Notes under the pieces: generated by a model | What the model was told of the DNA's origin: nothing | Database searches by the model: none | The model's input: the letters and a program-made list of their open reading frames with translations, nothing else | Source of the DNA: JAPLJQ01 sp037143735 | GTDB lineage: Bacteria; Desulfobacterota; Syntrophia; Syntrophales; UBA2185 | Reading direction: 5' to 3' | Length of the DNA: 26,641 nt | NCBI GenBank assembly: GCA_037143735.1 | Contig: JBAWYD010000019.1 | Coordinates: 1-26,641, forward strand | Shown: one piece after another, positions 9,130 to 16,542 of the stretch | How the letters are laid out: each line of letters starts with the position of its first letter | Position numbering within the stretch: the first letter of the stretch is position 1 | Position numbers and translations under genes: made by a program

Positions 9130-12006
9130 ATGATTAAAATACGATCAGAATATCTTGATAACCATGAAGGTTTGGGTGTATGCAATGCATGTGGTCGTTG
9201 GGCGCCGGAAGCTGATGATGTTATATGCGGAGTATGCGGAAAAACATTATGGGAACTTGAGTCTTTAGACGGAAGTGATCGATTTGCCATTCCGAGTAAA
9301 AGCGACAATGAAAACAATATTACATTGAAGTTGCGTAACTCTGGCGTTGTTCCAGTGTGCGTCCGGTTCGGCAAGCCCGAGGGGGACGGTCGTATAGAAT
9401 TACAGTTCGATCATGAACCTCTTGAGCTGCAGCCCATGCAGGAAGGCGCATTGCATGCGAAAGGAATATTTTCTGAAAAAAAAGGAATATTTTCTGAAAA
9501 AAATGGAAAACGCAAATCTGACAATGTATGTCAAGTTCCGTTGATCTGTTCAGCTAAGAACGGAATGCAAGGCCCTGAAGAACTGATGAAACTCATTGTT
9601 TTCGAAGAATCGCCACCGAAAGTAAAATTCGATTTTTCAGGAAAAGAGCACGAAGGCAAGACCTTATATCCAGGAGAAAATTTGGTCGAATTGTACTGCA
9701 AAAACACGGGCGGTGCGATGCAACAGGCAAAAATAGTTCCGAAAACACCAGCGGGAGTGACCCTGTCACTTGATGAAGCGAATGACAAGCCGTTCGAGTT
9801 TCCTCCGCATTCGGAGATCACACTACATGGGCGATGCATCGTAACAGAATCTGAAATATCTGACGCCAACAAATCATTTGCGATTAGTCTTGATATCGAA
9901 TTGATCGAATTCCTGGAAAAGAAGACAATATCAATCACAGAGCAATTTAAGCTGGCTCATCGGGGAAAACTTGAGTTGCGTTTGGAAGGCAACAAAAGTG
10001 AAGTGATTGGATTGCGCGTTCGCGTTATTCGTCGGGAACGCAGAGTGATTGATGTGCCGATATTCAATGCTGGCGCTGAACCCGTGCGCGTTACTGAAAT
10101 CGTTCCCGTTGCGGTTCCGAGTGACAAACTTGTGTCCATGGGTGAGTTGGGTTGGGCCGAGAATTCCCCCGCAATCATCGGTCAAGAGGAACAACTGAAT
10201 TTCGAGCTTGTTGTTGACGCGTCAAAATGTATTGCGGGATCGAATTATCGCAGTGTGCTGATAATGGACGGCCTTCGGGTCGTCGGCCGCATTGATCTAA
10301 ATATCGATGTGGTGGAATTACAGCACAAATCCGCTGTTCTTTCCATCGATTTTGGAACCGCCAATTCCTGTGCCGCCTGGTTGCCGATGTCGGGAATTCA
10401 AGATCAGGAAAAACCAAGACAGCTTGGTGATCCGGACACAGGGTCTCACATATTCCCCTCCGTTTTATACATCAGCCCCAAAGGCACACATCGGTCAGGC
10501 GTTGCAGCTGTCAAAATGGAGCAGGCTTATCCAACGCGCATAGTGCGAAGCCTGAAGCGGATTCTCGATTTTATGGCATTCAAAACTGTTGATGGGCGCT
10601 CATACAGTCCGAGGGAGCTTGGATCAAAGCTCATACGTGATATCTGTTCCTGGGCATGCAAACAAGCCAATGCCATTCCGTCTGATGTTGCTCTCACCGT
10701 GCCTGTGGAGGCATCCAAAACCCAACGCGAGATAGTTGCCAAAGAGGCAAAGGAATTCTTCGGGCAAGAGGTGAATATCCACATCTTTGATGAGGCCACC
10801 GCAGCCGCATGCGAGTACATGTGGACCCACAATCTGCGGCCCAAGGAAGGTAAGGACGCCTATCACCTGGTGATATATGATTTCGGCGCGGGGACACTCG
10901 ATGTGAGTGTCCTTGAAGTGAAGACTCTTCAGTGCAAGATTCTTGCCCGGCGCGGCCATCCTGCTTTGGGCGGCATTAAATTTGATGCCATTTTGGCCAA
11001 GATCATTGCAATTAAAATAGGCGAATTGCAATCTCTGCCGGAAGGCGAATTGAAATCTCTGCCGGATTTCTACTCAGAAGTGGTAAAGCTCAATCATGAT
11101 GACTTTACACGTCAGTTCGCAGGCAATCCCAATCGCGACCAGTTCCAGTTGATGCGGTACTGCTTTGGGCGCGTGGCAGAAGAGGTAAAAATCGCGCTGT
11201 CCAAGGAAGAGATGGTCAAGATCACCATTGATGCTTCCGTGCCAGAATTCAAAGTTGACCGATCCGCAAATCAGTATACATTGGGTCTCCTCCTGAACAA
11301 GGAAGGCATAAGGCTTACCGATCACGATAAAAGAGAAGTTGAAATTTCCCGCAAAGTTTACTCAGATGCTATTGAGAACGAGATTAAGTCTGGCATAAAA
11401 ATCCTGGAAGCAGCCCTGAATAGTGCAAAACGCTCAAGCGGATTTTCATTGGATTCCGTTGTTCTTACGGGCGGGATGTCAAAAACGCCCAAACTTTTGG
11501 ATGAGGCAAAAAAAGCTATCTTTAACGATGAGAAACTTAAACTTTACGAAAACAGTGGGCTTGAATTTGACCAGAAGACCTGTGTGAGTTCTGGCGCCGC
11601 ACGGCTCGTGGAGCGAAGCCGTAGCGGGGTCGTGCTTGAAGGCGCCTGTCGGATTCCCGGCGCGGTCGGAGTGACTGAAGATACTAATTTTGGCAAAAAG
11701 TTTAAGATACTCATCCATGATGGCGTCGAGTATGGCAGCGAGGGAGATCCAAATGGTTTGCCGGTGCGGGTTGGGTACTCGCAGCCGGTCACACGCAATC
11801 TTGGTTACGACAACACTTGCCCTGACCGCGATGAGGCACTTTTCATCAACATCGGAACTATCAGCACGGTGTGCGGTGCGCCGGACAAGCCAACAATGGT
11901 CCTGCGGCTTGCCACGGATAAAAACGGATTATTGACCGCGTCCCTTGATAACAAAATTGTAGATGTTATGCCTTATGAGGCAAATAATTCCGGATTGCCC
12001 CTTTGA
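9130..12006 (+). CDS. Zinc ribbon-Ig-Hsp70 fusion (DnaK-like ATPase)
   Basis: 958 residues. Order: zinc ribbon CxxC-x11-CxxC (C18, C21, C33, C36); about 350 residues of strand-rich Ig/HYDIN-like segments (45-395); then a DnaK-type ATPase. ATPase motifs: phosphate-1 DFGTANS 407-413; EATAAA 555-560; phosphate-2 YDFGAGTLD 583-591 (Ala where Hsp70 usually has Gly); an LGGIKFD segment; adenosine motif TGGMSKTP 780-787. The last about 120 residues, with LATDKNGLLTASL near the end, resemble a short substrate-binding beta domain; the alpha-helical lid of DnaK is absent. ATG 9130 has no clear ribosome site. Two in-frame tandem duplications lie inside (9460-9501, 11020-11067). It lies directly after the tubulin-like GTPase and before a GrpE-like gene, so a dedicated chaperone-type cycle is likely. 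The substrate is unknown. Confidence 0.88.
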   Translation: MIKIRSEYLDNHEGLGVCNACGRWAPEADDVICGVCGKTLWELESLDGSDRFAIPSKSDNENNITLKLRNSGVVPVCVRFGKPEGDGRIELQFDHEPLELQPMQEGALHAKGIFSEKKGIFSEKNGKRKSDNVCQVPLICSAKNGMQGPEELMKLIVFEESPPKVKFDFSGKEHEGKTLYPGENLVELYCKNTGGAMQQAKIVPKTPAGVTLSLDEANDKPFEFPPHSEITLHGRCIVTESEISDANKSFAISLDIELIEFLEKKTISITEQFKLAHRGKLELRLEGNKSEVIGLRVRVIRRERRVIDVPIFNAGAEPVRVTEIVPVAVPSDKLVSMGELGWAENSPAIIGQEEQLNFELVVDASKCIAGSNYRSVLIMDGLRVVGRIDLNIDVVELQHKSAVLSIDFGTANSCAAWLPMSGIQDQEKPRQLGDPDTGSHIFPSVLYISPKGTHRSGVAAVKMEQAYPTRIVRSLKRILDFMAFKTVDGRSYSPRELGSKLIRDICSWACKQANAIPSDVALTVPVEASKTQREIVAKEAKEFFGQEVNIHIFDEATAAACEYMWTHNLRPKEGKDAYHLVIYDFGAGTLDVSVLEVKTLQCKILARRGHPALGGIKFDAILAKIIAIKIGELQSLPEGELKSLPDFYSEVVKLNHDDFTRQFAGNPNRDQFQLMRYCFGRVAEEVKIALSKEEMVKITIDASVPEFKVDRSANQYTLGLLLNKEGIRLTDHDKREVEISRKVYSDAIENEIKSGIKILEAALNSAKRSSGFSLDSVVLTGGMSKTPKLLDEAKKAIFNDEKLKLYENSGLEFDQKTCVSSGAARLVERSRSGVVLEGACRIPGAVGVTEDTNFGKKFKILIHDGVEYGSEGDPNGLPVRVGYSQPVTRNLGYDNTCPDRDEALFINIGTISTVCGAPDKPTMVLRLATDKNGLLTASLDNKIVDVMPYEANNSGLPL
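9460..9501 (+). repeat. Perfect 21-bp tandem duplication inside the Hsp70-like gene
   Basis: Two exact copies of a 21-base unit (9460-9480, 9481-9501) encode KGIFSEK twice (residues 111-124). In frame, so it adds seven residues to a loop of the N-terminal Ig-like region. Confidence 0.95.
11020..11067 (+). repeat. 24-bp near-perfect tandem duplication inside the ATPase domain
   Basis: Copies at 11020-11043 and 11044-11067 encode GELQSLPE then GELKSLPD (residues 631-646), shortly after the LGGIKFD segment of the ATPase. In frame; the copies differ at two bases. Confidence 0.92.
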
Positions 12007-12071
12007 GCTCGACTTCTTCTTTTAGGGTAGGGCAAACCGATACATACAGAATATGATGAGGTTCAAGTAAT

Positions 12072-13730
12072 ATGAAGGATATTCATCGCGCTTTGTGTGT
12101 GTGTGCTATTGTGATAATTGCATTCGTTGCCTTATACTATTTATGGTATCATTATTTTACTCCCACCACCACAAAATCACCAAATCCTACTCCCACCACC
12201 ACAAAATCACCAAATCCTACTCCCACCACCACAAAATCACCAAATCCTATTCCCGTAGTATCTCCTTCTTCTACTCCAACACCAAAAGCCGAAGAATCCC
12301 AAAGCACCGGCTCCCTATTTAATTCAGGAAACCGATCGAAAGGTCCTTCAGGTGACGATTTAATCTTTTATTCTGTTATAGGTGTAGTTATTTTGATGGG
12401 TAGTATCTTTGCTTGTGTTGTGATCTGGTACTTTGTTTTACGATGGTTAAGCAATCGGAATAGTAAAGATGAGTACAAACCTGCGCTGACACAACCGATG
12501 GATAGCTCCGGATCAAGGTATCAATATGGTTCGTCCCACACACATGAAAGTTATGAGTCTTCTTTGAACGATCAAAAATACAAACTCAATCAGCTTGTCA
12601 AGGAGAATAAGTTGTTGGAAGAAAAACTGCAAGCTATTCCACAAAATATCGATGAAGGTGTCAAAAATTGTTTAAAGCGCATTGACTACGATGAACGATT
12701 GAGAGTACTGTCAAGCAAAATAGATATTATCCAAAACGAACTGTCTAAACGTTCGACCAAAGACGATTTGAATAATTATATAAGTGATGCCAAATATACA
12801 CTCGATCGTAAACTGCACACACTCGACCGTAATCTGCAAGATTCGGAAGCGCGGCAAAAAACGACAGTGGAAAGCAGCATTACCGAAGAAAGCAATAAAG
12901 TAAAGGAATACGTCAACGACGTATTTAATAAGCAGGCTAATACTATTAACGGTCAGCTTGAAATATTACAAAAGAATTTAAGTGATGATTTAAGTGAGAA
13001 ATTAAGTGAGATCAATGACAGGCTGGAAAATCATGATCAATGGCGTATCGACCAAGCACAAAAACGATTTGGAAAGACTATAGACAAGGCTGAAAGAGGT
13101 TTGGACCATCTGACCAAGACGCTTGGAACCAGTGCCAATGATTTGCAGCTGCTCAAGTCTGTCGGCATATTTTTAAAATGCCTCCGTTCCATGCGTGAGA
13201 AGCCTGACACACCAGCAGCGGCAAAGGACGTTCTTAAACGGTTTGAGGCATCACTGGTCAGGTCCCAGGCGCAACCACTCTGCGTTATTGCTGATCTGCA
13301 AGATGCACTGGAGGCAGCCCGTAATGATGTGAACGAAAGTTTGGAAGGGGGGAAATCTCACGATACAAAAATAGAAAAGATCGATGCCGCCATAGAAAAC
13401 GTGACAGAGGCGGCGGGGAAGCTTTCAACTTTCGAAAACCCGGACGGGAAAATTGTTATGTTGTTTTTGGAGTCTTTCATTGGCAGCCTTGACGATCTGG
13501 AGCCGCAGACAAGAGTTCTCTTCGATGAATCGCTTTCGATGCTCGGTGTGAGCCGGATTCCCGTCACTGAACGACAAACCCGCTGCAATCCAGATCTACA
13601 CCTGCGTGTTTCCAGTGTAAATGAGGGGAACCAGCCAGAGGGTGTTATCGTGCGCATCGTCAAACCTGGATACCGATGGGCTGGCGGCGGCGATGTGATT
13701 AGACAAGTAAGGGTAGTTGTACATGAATGA
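12072..13730 (+). CDS. Two-TM coiled-coil protein with C-terminal GrpE-like domain
   Basis: 552 residues. TM1 at about 8-26, a Pro/Thr/Ser-rich external linker (30-75) built from three 10-residue repeats, TM2 at about 97-126, then a long charged coiled coil (about 165-335) and a helical stretch. The last 63 residues match the GrpE head: LGVSRIPV, then NPDLHLRV (506-513; GrpE has FDPxxHEAV), then GVIVRIVKPGY (GrpE: VVxVxQxGY), then IRQVRVVV (GrpE: RPAxVxV). Two TM helices with the termini on the same side place the coil and GrpE head in the cytoplasm. GrpE is the nucleotide exchange factor of DnaK, and this gene follows a DnaK-like gene by 65 bases, so it is probably the membrane-tethered exchange factor of that ATPase. 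The start ATG 12072 has a weak GAGG upstream. The pairing is inferred; the C-terminal similarity was recognised by eye. Confidence 0.8.
   Translation: MKDIHRALCVCAIVIIAFVALYYLWYHYFTPTTTKSPNPTPTTTKSPNPTPTTTKSPNPIPVVSPSSTPTPKAEESQSTGSLFNSGNRSKGPSGDDLIFYSVIGVVILMGSIFACVVIWYFVLRWLSNRNSKDEYKPALTQPMDSSGSRYQYGSSHTHESYESSLNDQKYKLNQLVKENKLLEEKLQAIPQNIDEGVKNCLKRIDYDERLRVLSSKIDIIQNELSKRSTKDDLNNYISDAKYTLDRKLHTLDRNLQDSEARQKTTVESSITEESNKVKEYVNDVFNKQANTINGQLEILQKNLSDDLSEKLSEINDRLENHDQWRIDQAQKRFGKTIDKAERGLDHLTKTLGTSANDLQLLKSVGIFLKCLRSMREKPDTPAAAKDVLKRFEASLVRSQAQPLCVIADLQDALEAARNDVNESLEGGKSHDTKIEKIDAAIENVTEAAGKLSTFENPDGKIVMLFLESFIGSLDDLEPQTRVLFDESLSMLGVSRIPVTERQTRCNPDLHLRVSSVNEGNQPEGVIVRIVKPGYRWAGGGDVIRQVRVVVHE
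12159..12248 (+). repeat. Three perfect 30-bp tandem repeats coding for a Pro/Thr-rich linker
   Basis: Identical 30-base units at 12159-12188, 12189-12218 and 12219-12248, followed by a few bases of a fourth. They encode the decapeptide TPTTTKSPNP in series between TM1 and TM2 of the GrpE-like protein. The length of the external linker may vary between strains through slippage. Confidence 0.95.
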
Positions 13731-14952
13731 ACAACACAATCCTTTCACGCTTGGCGGCTTCTTTGGCGAACCACATACAGAGAAAAGTCCGACCGACCTG
13801 TTTGAACACGCCAAGGTTATGTGGGCGGATGGCTTTCTTCCTGTCGCGGCCCATTATTTCAAAGAAATGTTGGAAGCCGGAAGGCTTACAGCGTCGCAAA
13901 GAGGTTTGGCGCAGAAAAGGCTGGAAGCATGGAATCGTCTGCCGGAATACGGCTCCGCGTTGGATTCGGCTTTCGAAGACAAGCAGGATATTCAAACAGT
14001 CTTGAGTGTGCGCGGTCGTATTCGTAACGATCTTGACACCAAATCTGAATGGTGCGGCGTAACCCAGATCAGCCGGGCTGACGAGTGTGCTAAGGACTGG
14101 GACAATATAAATCGGTTGGTTAACTGCAACAAATTAAAAGAAGCTGAAGAACTCAATAACAAGCTTCTCAAGATGCTCCCCAAATCAGATTCTTTAAAAC
14201 AGAAACAAAAGGAGATTCATCTTGAGATAATAAAGCAGGATATTGAAAATTGGCTTGATAATGCAGATAAAGCATTACAGGATATAGACAGCTTTAATTG
14301 GGCAGACAATCATGCAAGGGTATCGGCAATTCTTGAACAATTGGATCTGGAAGAGCAAAACCGATCATATCTACAGAAAATAATTGATGAGTCAGACACG
14401 CAGTGCAGGCAATTATTCATAAACGAAGCCCGAGAATTGGCAAAATATGGCTACTTCGGCTGCGCCACCGACTTAATGGATGGATTTATAGATTGTCTTG
14501 AGCAGCACAAATACGATACTAATAAAGAGAAGAGTTTCCGAGAGGAGTTGAAAAAGCAACAAACAGATTTCTTTTCCTGTTATGCATGTCTGACCCGCGA
14601 AAAAAACACGGGCGATTGGGAGGCCGCGTCGAATTCATTCGACAACTTAAGCAAACTTTCTCCAGAATGGGCCAAAACGCATATAGCCCATGGCAAGGAA
14701 CTAAAGCGAAAGAAGGAGAAACTTGCGGGTTTACTTAAACAATTGAGTGATAACTGTAGTCGGCCCCTTAAGTTCAGTTGGCTTCGAATGTCAGACCCGT
14801 CCCTCAAAGTTCCTGAGTCTTTAAAGCGTACGCAGAAAAAGAAAAATACTTCAGCCATAATAGCTTGGTTGTGCCTTATAGCATTAATTGTGTTGTCTGT
14901 CGAATATTATCGTCACGCCAGCAAGATAGTAGAATTGTTTCTTACCACATGA
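13723..14952 (+). CDS. Tail-anchored alpha-helical repeat protein
   Basis: 409 residues from ATG 13723, which overlaps the 3' end of the GrpE-like gene by 8 bases (translational coupling) and has AAGGG 9 bases upstream; a TTG at 13717 is less likely. The protein is almost entirely helical with TPR/solenoid-like segments (for example VMWADGFLPVAAHYFKEMLE near the N-terminus) and ends with a basic stretch (RTQKKKN) and one hydrophobic helix (about 378-397). It is therefore probably a cytoplasmic solenoid anchored by its C-terminal tail. No J-domain HPD motif was found, so it is not an obvious DnaJ partner. I do not recognise a named family; an adaptor role with the Hsp70/GrpE pair is inferred from coupling. 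Confidence 0.8.
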   Translation: MNEQHNPFTLGGFFGEPHTEKSPTDLFEHAKVMWADGFLPVAAHYFKEMLEAGRLTASQRGLAQKRLEAWNRLPEYGSALDSAFEDKQDIQTVLSVRGRIRNDLDTKSEWCGVTQISRADECAKDWDNINRLVNCNKLKEAEELNNKLLKMLPKSDSLKQKQKEIHLEIIKQDIENWLDNADKALQDIDSFNWADNHARVSAILEQLDLEEQNRSYLQKIIDESDTQCRQLFINEARELAKYGYFGCATDLMDGFIDCLEQHKYDTNKEKSFREELKKQQTDFFSCYACLTREKNTGDWEAASNSFDNLSKLSPEWAKTHIAHGKELKRKKEKLAGLLKQLSDNCSRPLKFSWLRMSDPSLKVPESLKRTQKKKNTSAIIAWLCLIALIVLSVEYYRHASKIVELFLTT

Positions 14953-15013
14953 GTGTTAGTGTAAAGCAATATTTATTATATCATCCACATTAATACATTT
15001 ACACAGAATTCCA

Positions 15014-15042
15014 CTGATTGATGTTGAAATATGTTGTATAAT
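15014..15042 (+). promoter_or_regulatory. Possible promoter of the ion-channel gene
   Basis: A perfect TATAAT at 15037-15042 lies in the 127-base AT-rich gap (14953-15079) between the helical-repeat gene and the channel gene. A weak -35 (TGATTG, 15015-15020) sits 16 bases upstream. It suggests the channel has its own transcript, apart from the operon. Confidence 0.4.
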
Positions 15043-15079
15043 TTGATACCTGTACGGCATACAACAATAGTATTTTAAC

Positions 15080-16096
15080 GTGACGCTGTTGAGTGATCCC
15101 TTGATTTCTGGGCTAAAATATATTGGTTACCTGGTGATATTAGTCATCGCGGGTTCTTCAGAATCCGCATCAGTACAGACAGAATCAACATCAGACCCAA
15201 CTGTTCAGCTTGTGCCCATTGGTGTGCACTTGCTTGACATCTACGATCTTGACCTTAAGAAGCGTTCATTTGTGGCCGATTTCTATACTTGGTTGCGTTG
15301 GACCGGCAGTATCGATCCAAGAGAATTTGAGTTCATGAATGGAACAATGGACTTGAAGGACCACCCGGATTATAAGGAATTTGGAGATTTGAAATACGTT
15401 TCATTTCGTTGCCGCGGAACGTTCCATATAAATTTGGATTTTCGGGCATATCCGCTTGACCGGCACATTCTACAAATCCAAATAGAAGACTCCAATCACG
15501 ATGCTACCGAGTTACGCTATATTGCTGATGTTCAGAACATGCAAGGCACGAACAAGGTGAAAATCAGCGGATCTTGGATATCTCAACAGCCAACATATGA
15601 AGTTCAGAAAATAGTTTATCAAACCAATTATGGAAATCCGCGCCGCGGAACCGACGAAAATGCTATATATTCAAGATTTTATATAAATATACCTATATCC
15701 CATACAGGCACAGCATTAGGCACTTATTTCAAATGTTTATTGCCTCTATTTATATCAGCGAGTATCGCTTTTCTCGCATTCATGATTAATTCAACTGATT
15801 TAGATCCGCGTTTTGGTCTTGGAGTTGCGGCAATATTCGGAACAGTTTCATGCGCTATTGTCATTGCAAGCAATCTGCCTGATGTTCCCTATTTCACACT
15901 CGCAGAAAAATTACATATTGTGGCGTTATCATTCATTTTCCTGTCATTGTTTGAATCGTGTATCTCATTAAAACTTGCGAGGCATAAAAAATTTGACGCG
16001 GTGAGACGACTGGATCGATTATCAGGAATTGTTTTTACAATAGCATTCGCAGGAATAATCGTGATATTAACATTACGCGCCGCAAACAGCTCATAA
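15080..16096 (+). CDS. Pentameric ligand-gated ion channel homologue (Cys-loop receptor superfamily)
   Basis: 338 residues; GTG 15080 is the longest start, with no strong ribosome site. A signal peptide spans about 12-30. The extracellular beta domain (about 40-208) holds WLRW (71-74) and YPLD (124-127), the F/Y-P-x-D motif of the superfamily loop; the loop cysteines are absent, as in the bacterial channels GLIC and ELIC. Four TM helices follow: M1 about 214-235 with the conserved Pro222, M2 about 243-264 (pore), M3 about 276-298, M4 about 314-333. The M2-M3 segment NLPDVPYFT closely matches GLIC (NLPKTPYMT). Length and layout agree with prokaryotic members (about 320-360 residues). Ligand and ion selectivity cannot be read. 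It follows the Hsp70/tubulin operon but probably has its own promoter. Confidence 0.88.
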   Translation: MTLLSDPLISGLKYIGYLVILVIAGSSESASVQTESTSDPTVQLVPIGVHLLDIYDLDLKKRSFVADFYTWLRWTGSIDPREFEFMNGTMDLKDHPDYKEFGDLKYVSFRCRGTFHINLDFRAYPLDRHILQIQIEDSNHDATELRYIADVQNMQGTNKVKISGSWISQQPTYEVQKIVYQTNYGNPRRGTDENAIYSRFYINIPISHTGTALGTYFKCLLPLFISASIAFLAFMINSTDLDPRFGLGVAAIFGTVSCAIVIASNLPDVPYFTLAEKLHIVALSFIFLSLFESCISLKLARHKKFDAVRRLDRLSGIVFTIAFAGIIVILTLRAANSS

Positions 16097-16150
16097 TAAA
16101 ACACGAAATACTTACCATACTAATAATTACAATAAACGAAGTGATTAAAA

Positions 16151-16328
16151 ATGAAAACACCACAATGGATCAAGAAGATAGCTCTACATTAACCAGTCCC
16201 TTGCAAAACCCGTCATTGACCTCCCCGGGCTTGATGCCATCGACGACCAAGCCGACTTCATTGCGAAGGAAAGAGAACTCTTTGCCCACACCTAATCGGA
16301 GGATGAGGAGAATGAAGATGGCGAGTAA
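16151..16328 (+). pseudogene. Decayed small gene (frameshift and stop)
   Basis: ATG 16151 opens MKTPQWIKKIALH and stops at 16190-16192. The next frame (from 16188) continues with INQSLAKPVIDLPGLDAIDD, then a Lys/Glu-rich stretch ending FAHT, a TAA at 16293 and, in the same frame, an acidic tail SEDEENEDGE before TAA at 16326-16328. The pieces read like one short protein of about 60 residues broken by a one-base shift near 16188 and one nonsense change. I do not recognise the family. Confidence 0.4.
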
Positions 16329-16370
16329 AACAGAAATTTGCAAATGCACTGACGAGAGAGAAAAATTATA

Positions 16371-16532
16371 ATGGCGCTTTACCCGTTCTCCATCGTTGAT
16401 AACATTTTGGATGAATACCGAGCGGGGGTGAGGAGGAAAGCCGTTCACATCCGGTTTGACTTTGGGGGGCGCTACCACAAAATAAGCCCAAATTTGCAGC
16501 AGCGGTTTGGTTTGCCGCAAAAATTGCAGTAG
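16371..16532 (+). CDS. Possible small hypothetical protein (53 aa)
   Basis: An open frame from ATG 16371 to TAG 16530-16532 starts MALYPFSIVDNILDEYRAG and is rich in Arg and Gln. A GAGAGAG stretch lies roughly ten bases upstream. It lies between the decayed gene and the Fic gene. There is no family match that I recognise; it may equally be chance or a remnant of a longer gene. No other gene is seen between 16097 and 16542. Confidence 0.25.
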   Translation: MALYPFSIVDNILDEYRAGVRRKAVHIRFDFGGRYHKISPNLQQRFGLPQKLQ

Positions 16533-16542
16533 GAACCGGATC

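Noticed and set aside
12159..12248. Three 30-bp direct repeats as a possible CRISPR array
   Set aside because: The copies are directly tandem without spacers and encode a Pro/Thr-rich linker in frame.
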